The position numbers and the translations under genes were made by a program. A DNA stretch of 64,000 nucleotides from assembly GCA_964017145.1 (NCBI GenBank), contig OZ024844.1, positions 2,542,001 to 2,606,000 of the forward strand, written 5' to 3'. Below the pieces are notes generated by a model. It searched no databases, was not told where the DNA came from, and saw nothing but the letters and a program-made list of their open reading frames with translations. Origin of the DNA: Agrocybe praecox (lineage: Eukaryota > Basidiomycota > Agaricomycetes > Agaricales > Agrocybaceae). This document shows positions 42,538-55,650 of this stretch, piece after piece; the first letter of the stretch is position 1; every line of letters begins with the position of its first letter.

Positions 42538-45500
42538 TCATGAAACCAAAGCAGCTAGGCGTCGCAGATGGGAGACATTGAGATACGCAGGAACGTAGGT
42601 TTCTAAGCCGGATACTTCTCGCGGCAAAGGTAGATCATAAGGACCAACTTCTTCGGTCTCTGGGGAAAGGAGTAAATGGTCATTTCTATCATTTGCCTGA
42701 ACGCGGGATGCCACGACACGCAGAATTTCGGGGGAGATCGGGTTCTAGTTTTGATTTTATTAGAGTGAGCAATGGTAAAAAGGTTGAGAAAGCGTACTTC
42801 GTAATCGGCGACGTAATAGTTCGTGCACATTCGTTGTATTTGCATGGGACTCAGCATCCAGCAAACGTCATAGATAATTTCAATATCCGCCGGAGTAGCC
42901 TTGCAAAAACATTGAGAATCAGGTTTCTTGACAGGCCTAGCGACATACCTTCTTCAATTGTAGCAACTTGGTGGCCTGCATCAAGTGTTCTAGTTGTAAA
43001 GTGCCTTCTGGCATGCCGTGAGACTTGCACCATTCCTCTATACGTGTGATATTGTACTGAATTTGCATGGCTGAAAAACGATAGAATCAATGACGCGCAA
43101 CAAAGAGACAATTAAAATAAAGCGAACCTCGTTTCCAAGAAGAGAAATTACGTCGCATCAAGAGATCGTTGAAACTTGCCACACCAATGAGCTTGAGAAG
43201 CTCAGTGACAACCTGCTGAACCACGGATTCTTCCATGTAATAGCTCTTCAGGCTTTTCCAGACTTTGTTGAGGAGGTTCAGAATGTCGTCCATGCTGAAA
43301 GCTGGCTGGCTACTAGAGTTGAGCAGCCGATTGAACAGGCGGCCGCCACCATCACTGGTGATAAACCCAGGTAAAGACTGACTTTCAATCAAAGCTGGTA
43401 TAACCATCTTTGATAATTTTTTCTTGGCCTCCAACATCCAGGTGTGGTAAATGTTATACTCTAAACTGTCAAGGTCGTGTTTGACGACGGATACAAGCCT
43501 TTCATAGTCATTCCAGTCGAATGGACGCACAGCGTTCTCTTCGCCCGGTCCGATTCCCTGGAGCATGTCACTTTCGGCAACACAAATGAACGACAGCATC
43601 TCATGGACGTTAGACAGCCAGTAAATGCCAGGTATAATGGCATCTTCGCCACTGAAGGACTGAGAAGCGGATGTCAGTGCCTTGCCTAGTTCCATACACA
43701 ACATTACACGGAACTTACCATTACATGAGCTTGAATAGTTTGCATAACGTTTGCAAGGAATCTTTCGCTTTCCTGTATGAGACCATATTTCCACATCTCA
43801 TTAGTCACGAGACTAATAAGATTAGCGGGGAAAAGGATCTCTTTGGCCGCAGAAGGATTAGTGAGACTTGGGGCGGGAATTTTGAGGCCACGGATAAGAC
43901 CATCGAGTACATCTTCATCTAGCCGCTTGACGTCTTGCATCAAGCGAATCTTTTCTTCAGCTGGATCGTCCAGGTCTCGGATATCTGGAAGACCATTGGA
44001 CCGGAAGCGCAGATAATTATCCTCTCCGTTGAAGGCCACCGAGACGGCACGTGGGTTCATACCATTTTTCTTGGCGTCACTAAGGGTACCGTCGAGAGAT
44101 GTACGATTATCATCATTAGCAAAGGCAAAGATTCCCGCCGAACTATGTCGTCGTTGATGGCCACGGTGCTGACCACCTACTGCGGTACCATTAGACGCGT
44201 TTGCTTCCGCGATACGTAATCCTGGCGCGAACGTAGGTGAAAGCGGTGGATCGACGCGAGAGCCTCGCGTGAGCGAATTCAACGCATTCGATCTGTTCAA
44301 CTGTTCGCGAAGACTGCTGACTTCGTTCTTCAAAGTCATGATCACGGAATTGTCTTCTTGATTGCGCGCCGGCGCGACATCAAGCACGCGTTGTTGAGAT
44401 TCCAGCTGAGCAGCTTGACGAATAACCTCATCCGTTAACTTCTGAACGGCAGCTTCCTTCTCCGATGCTTTCGCCAAAGCTTCTTCCAATTTTTTTTCCA
44501 GCGTCACTTTGGCTGTAAGAAGTTCATCTCTCTGGACAAGTTCGACTTCAAGGGCTGAAAGGTTAGTTTGAAGCTGTTTGGCCCGCAAGTCCGCCTCCTC
44601 GTGCCTATTGGTCCACTGCTGTAGTTGTTGCTCAAGCTCCGCAAGCTGTGACTGTAATTTTTTCTTTTCGGCGGTTCTCTCCTGCAAGGATTGCGTGAGT
44701 TCAATAACCTTGTTTTCTAATCGATATGATATCTCTTTGAACTTGGACACCGATCGCGCCTCCGCTTTCAAAGCTTTCAGTTCTTTGCGAGCGAGCCTGC
44801 GACGAAGGCATGATTGAATATAGACGACATTGCGCACGTCAGAACGGAAGAGCCGACGAGAAAGTCTAAGAGATGTGTGAGTCACAGACGGATACAAACA
44901 AATTTGAAACGTACACCCCGCGTAGGAGAGATTGCAAGAGCGTAGCAGCACGAGTTGACTTCTCTTGGATGTACTTCCTCCTAGTTTGGATACCTCGGAC
45001 GCCTGTAATGCACAATGAAATAAGAATTTGCAGGCACCCATGTCATAAGAAGCTATGCTTACGGCTTTGAAAGAGAACAACACTATGTCTTATGTCCAAG
45101 AACCGTTTCCGCTGGAGATAGGACCTGAGAACAGTCTGCAATCGGATTGCTGAGACTTCTCTGCGAATGCTCTCAACGAGCCTCCTAGCCAGAATCCCTC
45201 GCCACCAAGTCTGAATTCTGATGGTAGAAGATCGAAGGTTTTTGTAATGTCTAACAGCTAACCTGCGCCTGACATTCTTTTGCACCACAGTCACCATAGC
45301 GTTGAGACGGTCTGACCGTAAAGACTCTAAGGCGGCGAGCATTCCTGCGCGGAAAAAGATCTTCGTCAAACCATTCTGGTACATATCCGGATCGGCAATA
45401 GTCTTTCCGAGAATTGTGGAGCACAACCCACGAAGATCCATGGACTGAATCATTGGCTGCCAATCTGAAGAAGGAACCAACATGTAATACCTATAATATC

Positions 45501-48197
45501 GTGATCAGTGAAGAATTCTTACTAGCTGACATCATTCATAATGTATTTACCGTTCAGCGAATTCTTCATAGGTCCAACGAGTTGGGTATCCAGCACAGCT
45601 AATTCGGATAGTCTCGAGGACACCACAGGCCCTTAGCTGACCTAACACTTGTTGTGGTTGGAATTCCCATGGCCGTTTGAGTTCATTTGGTTTAATGCAA
45701 CGGATGTAATGAACATTGGTTTCGCTCAGAGTATCCATCAATGCGATGAGGGAAGCTTTGAAAATGGACCCCTGAGTGGGTTTCTTGGTCGCGGCGCCAG
45801 GGCGTTTTGCTAAAGAACCGGTATGAGTTGACTGTGCAACAAATGACTGTCGGCCTGGATCAGGGATCAGAGAAGATCGTCGAGAGCCACCGCTGCCAGA
45901 ATCGGAAAATGCAGGGGATACAGGTTGCGTGCCGTCTACGCTTTTCGTTGAGTTCAAAGCAGCATCCAAAACCTCTTTAAGGAAAGGATTCTTTGTAGAT
46001 GCCAGGAGAGCCATTTGTTCGTCTGGAACGGTATCACGATTTTTCTCCAAGAAACCTTCAACCTCGTAGGTAACGTCTAGGGCGTAATGAGCGATGGTAA
46101 ACGCAGAATTACCAAATCTTGGTTTTTTGAACACGCTCTTATACTCGGTTTTGCCGAGAATTTGGGTATTTAATTTCTGCAGGAAGGAGCCATCGGTTCC
46201 AGCTGGCATACGGGATTCTTCGTCAAGTAGAGCCAGTACACCGAGCTTTCCTTCAATGACGTCGATACAGGGCTGGTTATCGGAGAAATCGATAAATTTC
46301 CATTTGATTTCTTCCTTGACGTACTCTTCTTGTTCAAGTTTGAATACGTGAGAATTGAACTGATCAAGCGTTAGTCCTATAGGTATTTTATCAAAGCGGG
46401 AGAACAAGCACCTCTTGTTGCAACTTTTCATTCGCATAGTTAATGCTGAATTGTTCGAAAGAATTCTGTAGGTGTCGATAAGACAATAGCAATCCTCTGA
46501 CCAGACGACACTACAGACCTTTTGGAAATGTTCAAAGCCGTATATATCAAGGACTCCAATAAACATCTCCGCCCTTTCAGCAGCATCGCCGTTTTCTCCT
46601 GCTAAACTCTCGTTCACGATTGCCACAAGCCATTCGAAAAGACAAGCGTATACAAATTTGGCCACGCTGTCGCGTACCACAGTCGCCTGCGCGGCATTGA
46701 GAGACGTGACAATCTTCTCGGATCGAGTTTGTATTTGCTTCTTGATCGTCCACTTTTTGAATTCTGCGAGAGACACTCCAAGAAAGCGCGTAGCCAATAT
46801 CAAAGCAGGGTCTGTGTCCTCCATGGAGGCATCAGTTCGTAACTGGGTGACCTTCACGTTCCCCAAATGAAGAAGTGCTGCTAGAAGGCGGAAAACTGCC
46901 CACTGCTTTTCAACACTTATCCCAACAGTAGAAAGTGCTTGCTGAGTTGCTCGGAATTCCTCGGCATCGTCTACTCCATTAATCGGCGTCGAAGACGGCC
47001 CTCCTTGTTTAAGGTAGAAAAATTTGTTGATGTCTGCATCTAACCCGAGGTCCTTGCGTTCTTTAACGGGAGCCCCAGCACATAATTGGTAAAATATGTG
47101 ATAATTCCGTTCCGTTAAAGGTTGGAAGACGATGCGTGAACGTTCGAGCAAATAAGTGCGAATTCTGGCACCAACTATCTCTTGCTTGCCATCAAAAAGG
47201 ATCTATAGAGAATTTAGTTACCGAGATATGGGAATGTCGAAATAACACTGACTTGAATGTACTTGCCAAAGCGGGATGAATTGTCATTGCGTGTCGTTTT
47301 TGCATTTCCGAAAGCTTCAAGGATAGGATTGGTGGCTAGAATCTGTCTTTCTATTTCACTAGAATCATCCAAGGAAAATTTTGTTTTCGATTTTGCATTA
47401 GAGTCGGGCGGGTTCACGGATGCAAGGTAACGCATGATGAATTTGGCCTACAGATTTTGAGAAGGAGGATGATTTTGAAGTATTAGAGAAACATACTGAT
47501 TCGGTTTTGCCAGCTCCACTACAAATTGTAAAACCTCAGAAAAAAAGGGTGTAAAGTGTTATACAGCTTTGGCTTACCTCTCCCCTGAGACGATAATGGT
47601 CTGCCCCATACCCTCTTTGCGCATCGCCGTATACGCATCCTCCGCTATTGCAAACAAATGAGGTTCCAGTTCTCCTCTCTTGCGTCCGCTATAAGCCTGA
47701 ATGATTTCTGGGCCATATAATGTCACTCGTTGAAACGGGTTGACGGCTATTAGAACTATGCCGCTGTACGTGTAGATGCTGTGTTGAGCATAGCGATTAC
47801 GAATCGTGTGTAGAACTGAATGGATAATTTAGAGGAGAATGAGCATCGAAATACACGCAGAGAGCTACCTGAAGGTTCGTTCAAATGAGATAGAGTTGCA
47901 AGATCATCAGCCGTTTCCAATAACGGTGGGTTTCGTAGAGGTGGAAGGCCTTCTTTTCCTTCCTTGATTTCTTTACTCGTGGTATTTAGCGTGATTTCCT
48001 GACATGATGCAGCACGATGTTAACAGTAGCACAGGAGTAAGGGAGAATTTGAGTACCTTGCCGCGTTCATCTACAAAGACCAGCTTGATTGTGTCGTCGT
48101 TGCCCTTAGTCACAGAAAGAACTTCTGCAGAAATCCAAGCATGGTCCTTGTCTTCAAACCACACTCGAGTTCCCTTGCTGTATATGTTCTCCGCCAT
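42538..48197 (-). CDS. MYO2: Class V myosin heavy chain
   Basis: Actin motor that hauls secretory vesicles, vacuoles and other cargo along actin cables. ATG 48197. Order: SH3-like N-terminus ([20 protein letters not shown]), motor domain with the P-loop GESGAGKT split by an intron, switch region [12 protein letters not shown], relay and actin-binding parts ([28 protein letters not shown]), IQ motifs for light chains ([31 protein letters not shown]), a coiled coil ([20 protein letters not shown]), then the globular DIL cargo-binding tail ([38 protein letters not shown]). TGA at 42540-42538. About 1,600 residues, over fifteen introns. Head to head with the formin gene, 471 bp between ATGs. Confidence 0.95.
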
Positions 48198-48668
48198 AAT
48201 AACCGTGAAGAGAGAAACGGCTTGTCCAGCAAGGGTTCGAAGGAGAAGTGTTGTTGGTCTTTGTTATTTTCAAATTGCGCGTATGTAGCAGACAGTAAAG
48301 TACAGGGGCGACTTTATGTGTGATAAATTACTTGGATAGCTGGGCTTGAAATATTTAATATTTAATAGATAACAATTAGCCCATCCACGTGACTATTTGC
48401 TAATCCCAATTTGGCTTATTTCACCATTCAGGTTGTAACTACCATCGGCTACTGTAACTGTTAGCTTTAGTGCCTTCTCGAGCAATCGAAACTGACCTTT
48501 CCTTTGCAATCCCCATCATCGACCGGCTCTCTTGTGTCTTACTCGCAGATTTAACTCTTACCTTTTGTCGACTCTTCAAGGTGGCCGCAACAACAGAGTA
48601 GAATCAGGGGCGATAGGAGGTTGTTTAAACTTTAAAGCTGCCGTTGGAATTTTGTGGAACTTGCCAAC
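48198..48668. promoter_or_regulatory. Shared bidirectional promoter of myosin V and formin
   Basis: The 471-bp gap between divergent start codons is AT-rich in its centre (48345-48375) and contains a CACGTG palindrome at 48386-48391, a bHLH-type site, and a CCAAT word at 48406-48410. These are sequence matches only; use by factors is inferred. Confidence 0.5.
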
Positions 48669-51600
48669 ATGGAGAGCATATTTGGTCGCAAGAAAGCACG
48701 GCCACGACAGTCGTCAGTATCAGGGCAAGATTTGAACGAACGATCAGTTCCCTACGATAAACTATCGGCGTCTGGTCGATCGCCCATAGCAGTAGGGACT
48801 GTTAACCAAGGCATCAGAGGAATATCTGCGCCAAATACAAATCCAGCTCTCACTGTTTCTGGAACAGAACTGAACAAATTCACCATGCAAAAAAACAAAG
48901 CAGAGCGAGAAAAACTATACGAACAACATCAACGACGAGAGTCAAGCAGCGCGTCTGTGTCTACCGCGGATTCTTCGACATTGATTGAAGAGCATGGTAT
49001 GGGGATATCGGCATCTTCGAGCAAGCTTCACAGTCAACAGACTGCACGGATGCGTCGGAGCGAGGCGTCATCTAGTGCTAATACCGACTTTGGTCTATTC
49101 GCCAATGCTCCAGGTTCCCCAATAACGCGTCCCAATTCTGGTATGACAATGAGGTCGGACAATAACCGCAATTCAAGATATGCAGCATCGCTTACATCCT
49201 CCGATGGCGGAACCCATCATTCCCACCTTTCACAGTTTTACCATCGTCACCACAGTACCGACACCTTTCATTTCCCAAGACCCGACACTGACGAAGAAAT
49301 CGAAATATTGTTTCAAAATGTTAAACGCACACGCGATTTGGGTGACATGCCTGATTTGCACATCGATCAGAAGTGGCACATGGTCTATAACGACGAGCAT
49401 ATACGTTGGAAAGAGGAGAAACAGTGGGAAGAGCAATCCCGAAAGCAAAATGAAACAGGCCAGCCAGCTGCAATTATGCCGGAATCACCGGAATGGTATA
49501 TCAAAAAGTTTCTCGACAAAACCATAACCCCCAAGCAAGCCGGAAGTCTGCTCGTGTCCTTACGGAGCAAAGAATTGAGGTAACGATTATCTTTGAGTAT
49601 CCAATTCACTGTATTCATCGCATTTAGCTGGTTCAAACAATTCGTTGCCATTCAAGGGACCTCTGTGTTGGCACAGACACTGCAACATATTGGTCGCAAA
49701 GGCGCATCAAGGTACTTGCTCCGTATCTAAAGTGCCGACCATACCCCTGTATGAATGACATATCCTACAGGCGTGAATTAGACACTAGCTTGGAATATGA
49801 AATCTCCAAATGCTTGAAGCACATATTAAATAACTCAGTTGAGTTACACGGCCCATGTTTTAATAATATTACCCTAATCAAATGACACCCCCAGGAAGCT
49901 GCGAAGGAAGCAATAACACACCCTTCAATTGTGACCCAAATTGCGTCTTCGCTCAATACTCCTCATCTTGCAACGCGCAAAACTATTCTTGAATTACTCC
50001 TCTTCTTGACATATTGGAAAGACGGACAAGCCCACCACCTTGTTATAGCTGCACTTGAAGCTCTTAGTTCAGCAAATAATGAGAGGGCAGGATGTTATGA
50101 TTATTGGTTTAAGTCACTGGAACAAATTCTTTCGGGAAGAGGAAAGATGGGGAGTCTTGTCGGCGCCAGTGAAGAAGTCAAACGAAGTGGGGGTATCGAC
50201 AGTTCTTTGAACGATTATGCCGTATGTTTACATTCTTGTCTCGCTTTTTTAAACCTTCTTTTAACGCTTTATGAATTATCTAGTTCTCTAATCTCGTCCT
50301 CATGAACGGCATTCTCGAATTCGTAGACGACTTCGACTTGCGACTGCATCATCGTTCGCAGATGGAATCCGCGGGTATCAAGAGGATTCTTGAACTTTGT
50401 TCCGACTTTGGTGTCCCTGGTATTGATAAACAGATAAGGTTACTGCAAGTGGCATTCGCAGAGGATGAAAAAAGGCTTCGGGAACATCTGAATCAAGAAA
50501 TCCTCCGTGACCTCACAAATCCCAAAGATGTATTCGACGCGATATATTCAAAAACTGAAGGCACGAAGGCACGAAACTACTTTTTGTCTATGATGCAACA
50601 TCTACTTCTCATCCGCGAAGAAGGCCAGCCTATGGTTCACTACTATCAATTGCTCGATACAATTGTCACAGATGTCGTACTAGACAAAAAGTTGGCAGGA
50701 GCGGAACAACGGATGGGCCATTCAGTAGAAAGAATAATTGCCCAGTTCAACGAGTCTGACCGCTACCAGGCTGCGGAAGACGAGGCTGCGAAATCTCATG
50801 CCCTTGCGGTGCGTCTAAAGCTGGAAAAGGAAGCGCTAGAAGAAGAAATAGCTCAGGGATCCGATGGCTTGATCGGCAAGCTCAAAGAGCAGGTCTCCAG
50901 CTTGGAGAACAAGTTGTCAGTCTCCCGAGAAACGACTTCCAGACTATATGGGCAATTGGAAAGCCAGAAAGCTTCCTATGAAGACAAGATAACGCAGCTT
51001 GAGGCCCAAATCATGGAATTATTCCGCATGCTGAAAGAAGTAGGGAAAGGAGTTGAAACGATATTAGATGGAGGCTCCATGGACCGGAAGGCTCTTGTTC
51101 AGACTCTCGAACGTTCATTTCAGCGACACAAAACCATTAGCATTTTGGAAGGGAAAGAAGGCGCCAGTCAAAGGAAACAAAGGACTCATCATAACTCCGG
51201 CTCTGTGGATGAAGAAGACACAGATGCTACCCCCGGAAAGAAGAAACCGAAAACCAACAAGTTACAGGGTACAGTTGCCAATGACAAAGCTCTGTTGGAT
51301 GATAGTGGCAGAGTTTCCCAGTTTATGGACGCAGATGAGGCTGATGCCAGGGAACAGGTTCAGCAGCAATTGGTAGCTGGAGTAAAGCTAGTAAGTCTTA
51401 TCAAAAATGTATTTGTATTGAGTAAACTCAACTACCTTTATTGTAGTATTCCCCTCAAATTGGTTCAAATTCTAGTTCTCGTAGCATCCGCGGTTCGCCA
51501 AGACGTACTGAAAGACCTCCTCTGGGGGGCGACACTTTTAGAAATAACCGTTTACTTGCTCCAAGATCTGACGATGCCATGTCCAATGATTCTATAGATA

Positions 51601-54150
51601 TGAGTAGGTCACCCTCGCCTATTAACGACGATGAAAGTGAATATGGTCGGTCGACCCGTAGTGGATTCACCAATGGGACAGAAGACACCGTCTTTACTTC
51701 CGGCAGTTCAAATAACTCTCTCGAAGTAAATGGCATTCCGATCAAGAGTGATCTTGCGGAGCATCTGAGCAAACATCTACTAACAAGAAATAAATCCATT
51801 CCAAATCGTCCAGATGACTTGCAGAATCCCCCTATATCATCAACCTCTCAACCAGAAGAATCGGTATCAGGCGACGTTCCTCCCCCACCACCGCCACCTC
51901 CTCCGCCGCCCCCGCCGCCCCCACCACCCGGCCTGAAAGGTTTCCCAGGCGCTCCTCCACCTCCCCCGCCGCCCCCGCCGCCTCCCCCACCACTTGGCAT
52001 GAAGACAATGATACCAACAACAATTGGCGGTACCCCGCCTCCGCCTCCGCCGCCTCCTATGTTCTCGAATACAAGCTCGACCCGAAGTTCAGCTCGTACA
52101 TCGCTTTTAGGGTCTAATCTGAATTTCGCGAATAGTCGTAAAGAAATGGCTATCACTCCGAGCACGAAGATGAAGCAATTGCAATGGGACAAACTTCCAC
52201 AACAACAAGTCAGCAAAACCCTTTGGAATGAAGATGAGCCTCAGAAAGAACAAGAGATGCTCCAGAAACTCCAAATGGACGGCGTTTGGATGGAAATGGA
52301 GGAAGATTTCAAGGCCAAGCAGCTGGTCATTAATCTCATGGGTCAGTTAACTAACATCGAACTGATCCTTGTGTTTAATTAATCGTATTTTATCTTAGCA
52401 AAACAAAAACGTGCAGAACTTCGGAGTGTCTTGGATCCTCAGACTAAGAAGCGAGTCGGTAACTACGGGTTCTTTGAGATTGATAGTTTGTTTCCTGACT
52501 CTTGTTCACACAGAAATTCTTATTCAGCTCATCAGGAAACTCGAACCAGAAGAAATCGCCCGTAAAATTCAACAATTTGATCTGGAAATGTGTACCCAGG
52601 TTTTCCTGAGTGAACTCAAACCTGTTTTACCCTCCCCTGAGCAGGTACTTTTTACGGGTTCTCACCTTTTCTTAATTCTTAAATTACGGAACAGGTCGGC
52701 AAACTCAATGTCTATCGAAATGCAGAACCCGCAGAACTTGCAGGATTACACCCCTCAGATAGGCTAATGGTTCAGTTGATCAAAATCAATCGACTAGGAC
52801 CTCGCATTGAAGGTATGCTATATAAAGTCACGTTTGATGAGACTTGGTCTCTTTTGGATGAGGTAGGATATCCCTTGTTCCATTGTAAACGTAGCGTCGT
52901 CTCACAAATTGGGTAGGGGGCGAGAAAACTGTCGGAAGCTGGCCGTGATCTCCTAGATGCGAAGAGTTTCAAAGAATTACTATCCGTGTGTCTCATCCAT
53001 TATCTAGCTACTCTGCTCTGACGTATCGTTTAAGCTCATCCTTCTCATTGGAAATTACATGAATGGGACTGGCATCAAAGGAGGTGCATTTGGCTTCCGA
53101 GTCAGTAGCATTAACAAGGTGGGATCTTTTTTCTGGATACTGTTACCTCCGCTAAGTACCTGTTTAGTTGGTGGATACGAAGTCGGTAAACAACACCACC
53201 CTTTTACATTTCCTTGAGCGGACTGTCGCCAAACACTTCCCAGAAATGGAAGAATTCCTCGAAGAATTGGAAAGACCTGCTGAAGCATACCGAGGTAAGA
53301 TGACGAATGATCAATTAGATTTGTAAACTTCTCGCTAATGCATGAATTAGTCAACTTACAGGACATTCGAAAAGGTCTAACTGAATTGCGCGAGGGATTA
53401 AACCGTATCCATCAAGAGCTTATTGACCACTTTACTGAGATGGATCCTGGCGATCTTTACGGGAAACAAATGTGGGCGTTTTATAAGAAGGCGCACACCC
53501 AATTAGAGGATTTGACCGACGACGTAAAGAATGCTGATACAACGTTTATCGATGCAATTAACTATTACGGAGAGGAAGATAAAAATATGTCTTCTTCCGA
53601 ATTTTATGGCATATTCAAGACATTTGTTACTTCGTACAAGGTATGGTCCTTTCGTCTTTCAAATGGTATTCAGCTTAATAATCGTGTCTATTAGAAATGC
53701 AAGTTGGAGAACCAGACGGTCGCAGAAGAAAAGGCTGCAGTTCAAAGACGGAAAGAAGCACTGGAGGCGAATAGGTCAAATCGACAGAAAGCGCAAGATG
53801 CTACTGTTGATGAAGACGACGGAGCGCTGGAACGCCTGCTTGCTGACCTTCGCAACGGGGAAACGATTACTCGGAAGGCTCGTAGGCGGCGACCTGGGGC
53901 CTCTGCTGCACCTACAAGCACGCTGGAACTTGACCTTACTGTTACTGCTAACGATACTTCATTTAACGCGCGAGACATGTTGGCGAGATTGCAGTCGGAT
54001 GGATTCGTTGCGCCACCATCGCCAACAACAAACTCACAGCAACGACGGCGGCGAAGGAGGACGGATAAATTTGAGGAGAAAGATATTCCAACGTCGCCTT
54101 TGGCCACGGAAATATTGGATATGACGACGGATACAGAAGAAGGGACATGA
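48669..54150 (+). CDS. BNI1: Diaphanous-related formin (SepA/Bni1 type)
   Basis: Nucleates and elongates unbranched actin filaments at growth tips and septa. ATG 48669 (MESIFGRKKARPRQ). Order: Ser-rich N-terminus; GTPase-binding/FH3 region (TDEEIEILFQNVKRTRDLGD, PEWYIKKFLDKTITPKQAGS, continuing to about 50800); coiled coil (LKEQVSSLENKLSVSRETTS); FH1 with long Pro runs (about 51880-52065) that feed profilin-actin; FH2 (MKQLQWDKLPQQQVSKTLWN, MAKQKRAELRSVLDPQTKKR, NYGEEDKNMSSSEFYGIFKT); and a C-terminal DAD-like motif (ARDMLARLQSDGFV) followed by RRRRRR, which predicts Rho-controlled autoinhibition. About 1,600 residues. TGA at 54148-54150. A GPI-type PEBP gene follows 101 bp downstream. Confidence 0.94.
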
Positions 54151-54251
54151 TATTTTATACCCAGGGATCATAAATGTATATTTATTCTATTTTATAATAT
54201 GTAACATCAGGACCTAGTGTGACACATCTTTCTTCCTTCTTTACCGCCATC

Positions 54252-55388
54252 ATGCTTGCTCTTTCCACTTTCGCTTCCCTGACTCTCCTCCTTCCTTTCG
54301 TCTTCGCACAGGACTCGTCTCTCGAAGTAAAAGCCATCGAGGCCCATTTCACTCAATCAGAACTTGTTCCAGATTTGTTTGCCACCTTTAACCCCTCTGC
54401 ACTTGTAACTTTGAATTATGCTAGTATGTCTCCCCGTGCGCTTAGCGTTTTCTGTCTCTAATATCTCCCAAAAAGATGTGGGCGTTGTTTCTCCAGGCCA
54501 ATTGTTGACCATAGAACGCAAGTCGCGCCCTTTCTTTTCTTTGAGATGCTCTTTTTGAACCGAAGCTGCAGAGGTCGGGCCTACCCCCACCGTCACAATT
54601 ACTCCAGCGAACACTTCTGTATCTCTTAATGGGACATATACTCTTGCAATGGTTGACGCAGACATCGTGGGTGCTAAGCTTCCTGATGGTCAGACTCGTC
54701 ACTGGCTTGTAAACGGTGTTACTATCGATGGTGAGTCTTCCATATCTTTTATGGTGTCCACCAATCTTAATCCTTCGCCGCAAAGGATCAACCGTCACCA
54801 ACTCCTCTGCCACTGCCATCACTACTTATGCTGGACCTTTCCCTGCTGCTGGAAGCGGTCCTCATCGGTTAGCTACCTTGCTCGTTGTATATCTATTAGT
54901 TTCCTGAACACCCCTTCCTAGTTATGTCGTTGTCTTGTACGCTCAGCCATCGACCTTCTCTCCCCCTGCGGCCTTTTCTAAGCCCAACATTGGCGTCTCT
55001 GCTTTCAACTTCAATGATTATGTCAAGGTTTGTTCAATCCTGTCCCAGTGTTCGATTTAAGTCTCACTAGTTGCCTTTGACAGTCAAGTGGCTTGGGTCC
55101 CCTCGTTGCTGTGGGTACTTTAATAATGACAGGTTCAATGTCAAATCACTGACGCGATAACAGGCCACCTACTTTACCGTTGAACAAGGAACTCCCACAG
55201 TTTCACTTGTTTCTACGTCAGCCGTCGTGACTTCAACTTTGGTGCCATCCTCCTCTCTGTCTTCCCAGAAATCGACTGGGACCACCACCGCTAACAACTC
55301 AACTAATACCAATGGAGTGCAGAAGCTTGGCGTTTCTGTGGTCTCGGTTCTGTCGGCCGGCGTTATGCTAGCTGCGATGCTGTTCTGA
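54252..55388 (+). CDS. Secreted/GPI-anchored phosphatidylethanolamine-binding protein
   Basis: A PEBP-family protein, possibly binding phospholipid or inhibiting a carboxypeptidase Y-like protease, placed on the cell surface. ATG 54252 starts a clear signal peptide (ALSTFASLTLLLPFVFAQ). The PEBP core shows YTLAMVDADIVGAKLPDGQT followed by RHWLVNGV, and AGPFPAAGSGPHRYVVVLYA; the latter is the conserved GxGPHRY signature around the ligand pocket. The C-terminal third is Ser/Thr-rich and ends in a hydrophobic tail (VSVVSVLSAGVMLAAMLF) after an Asn/Gly site, typical of GPI anchoring. Six or so exons; TGA at 55386-55388. About 250 residues. Tail to tail with the RBM gene. Confidence 0.85.
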
Positions 55389-55650
55389 GGACTGAGCCTC
55401 GAACGAAGGATTGCGAGTCTACGTCTGTAAATATACCTGTCGTTCACAATACCACCTTCTTTTTTCCCTTATAATAATTATACTCTTATAAATTCTCGAG
55501 TGAGCAATGCGGCTAATCATAAACGCAAAACATAAAGAGATGACTCTTGAACAAAGCAAAGAACTTTGATTATTTATTTAAAAGACATAAGATATATATA
55601 CAACGAAATAGATAAATATGAGTGGCGGTCAGTGTCATACCAGAACAAGC

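Noticed and set aside
51848..52216. Gly-rich minus-strand ORF of 122 codons
   Set aside because: Exact antisense of the formin FH1 polyproline region.
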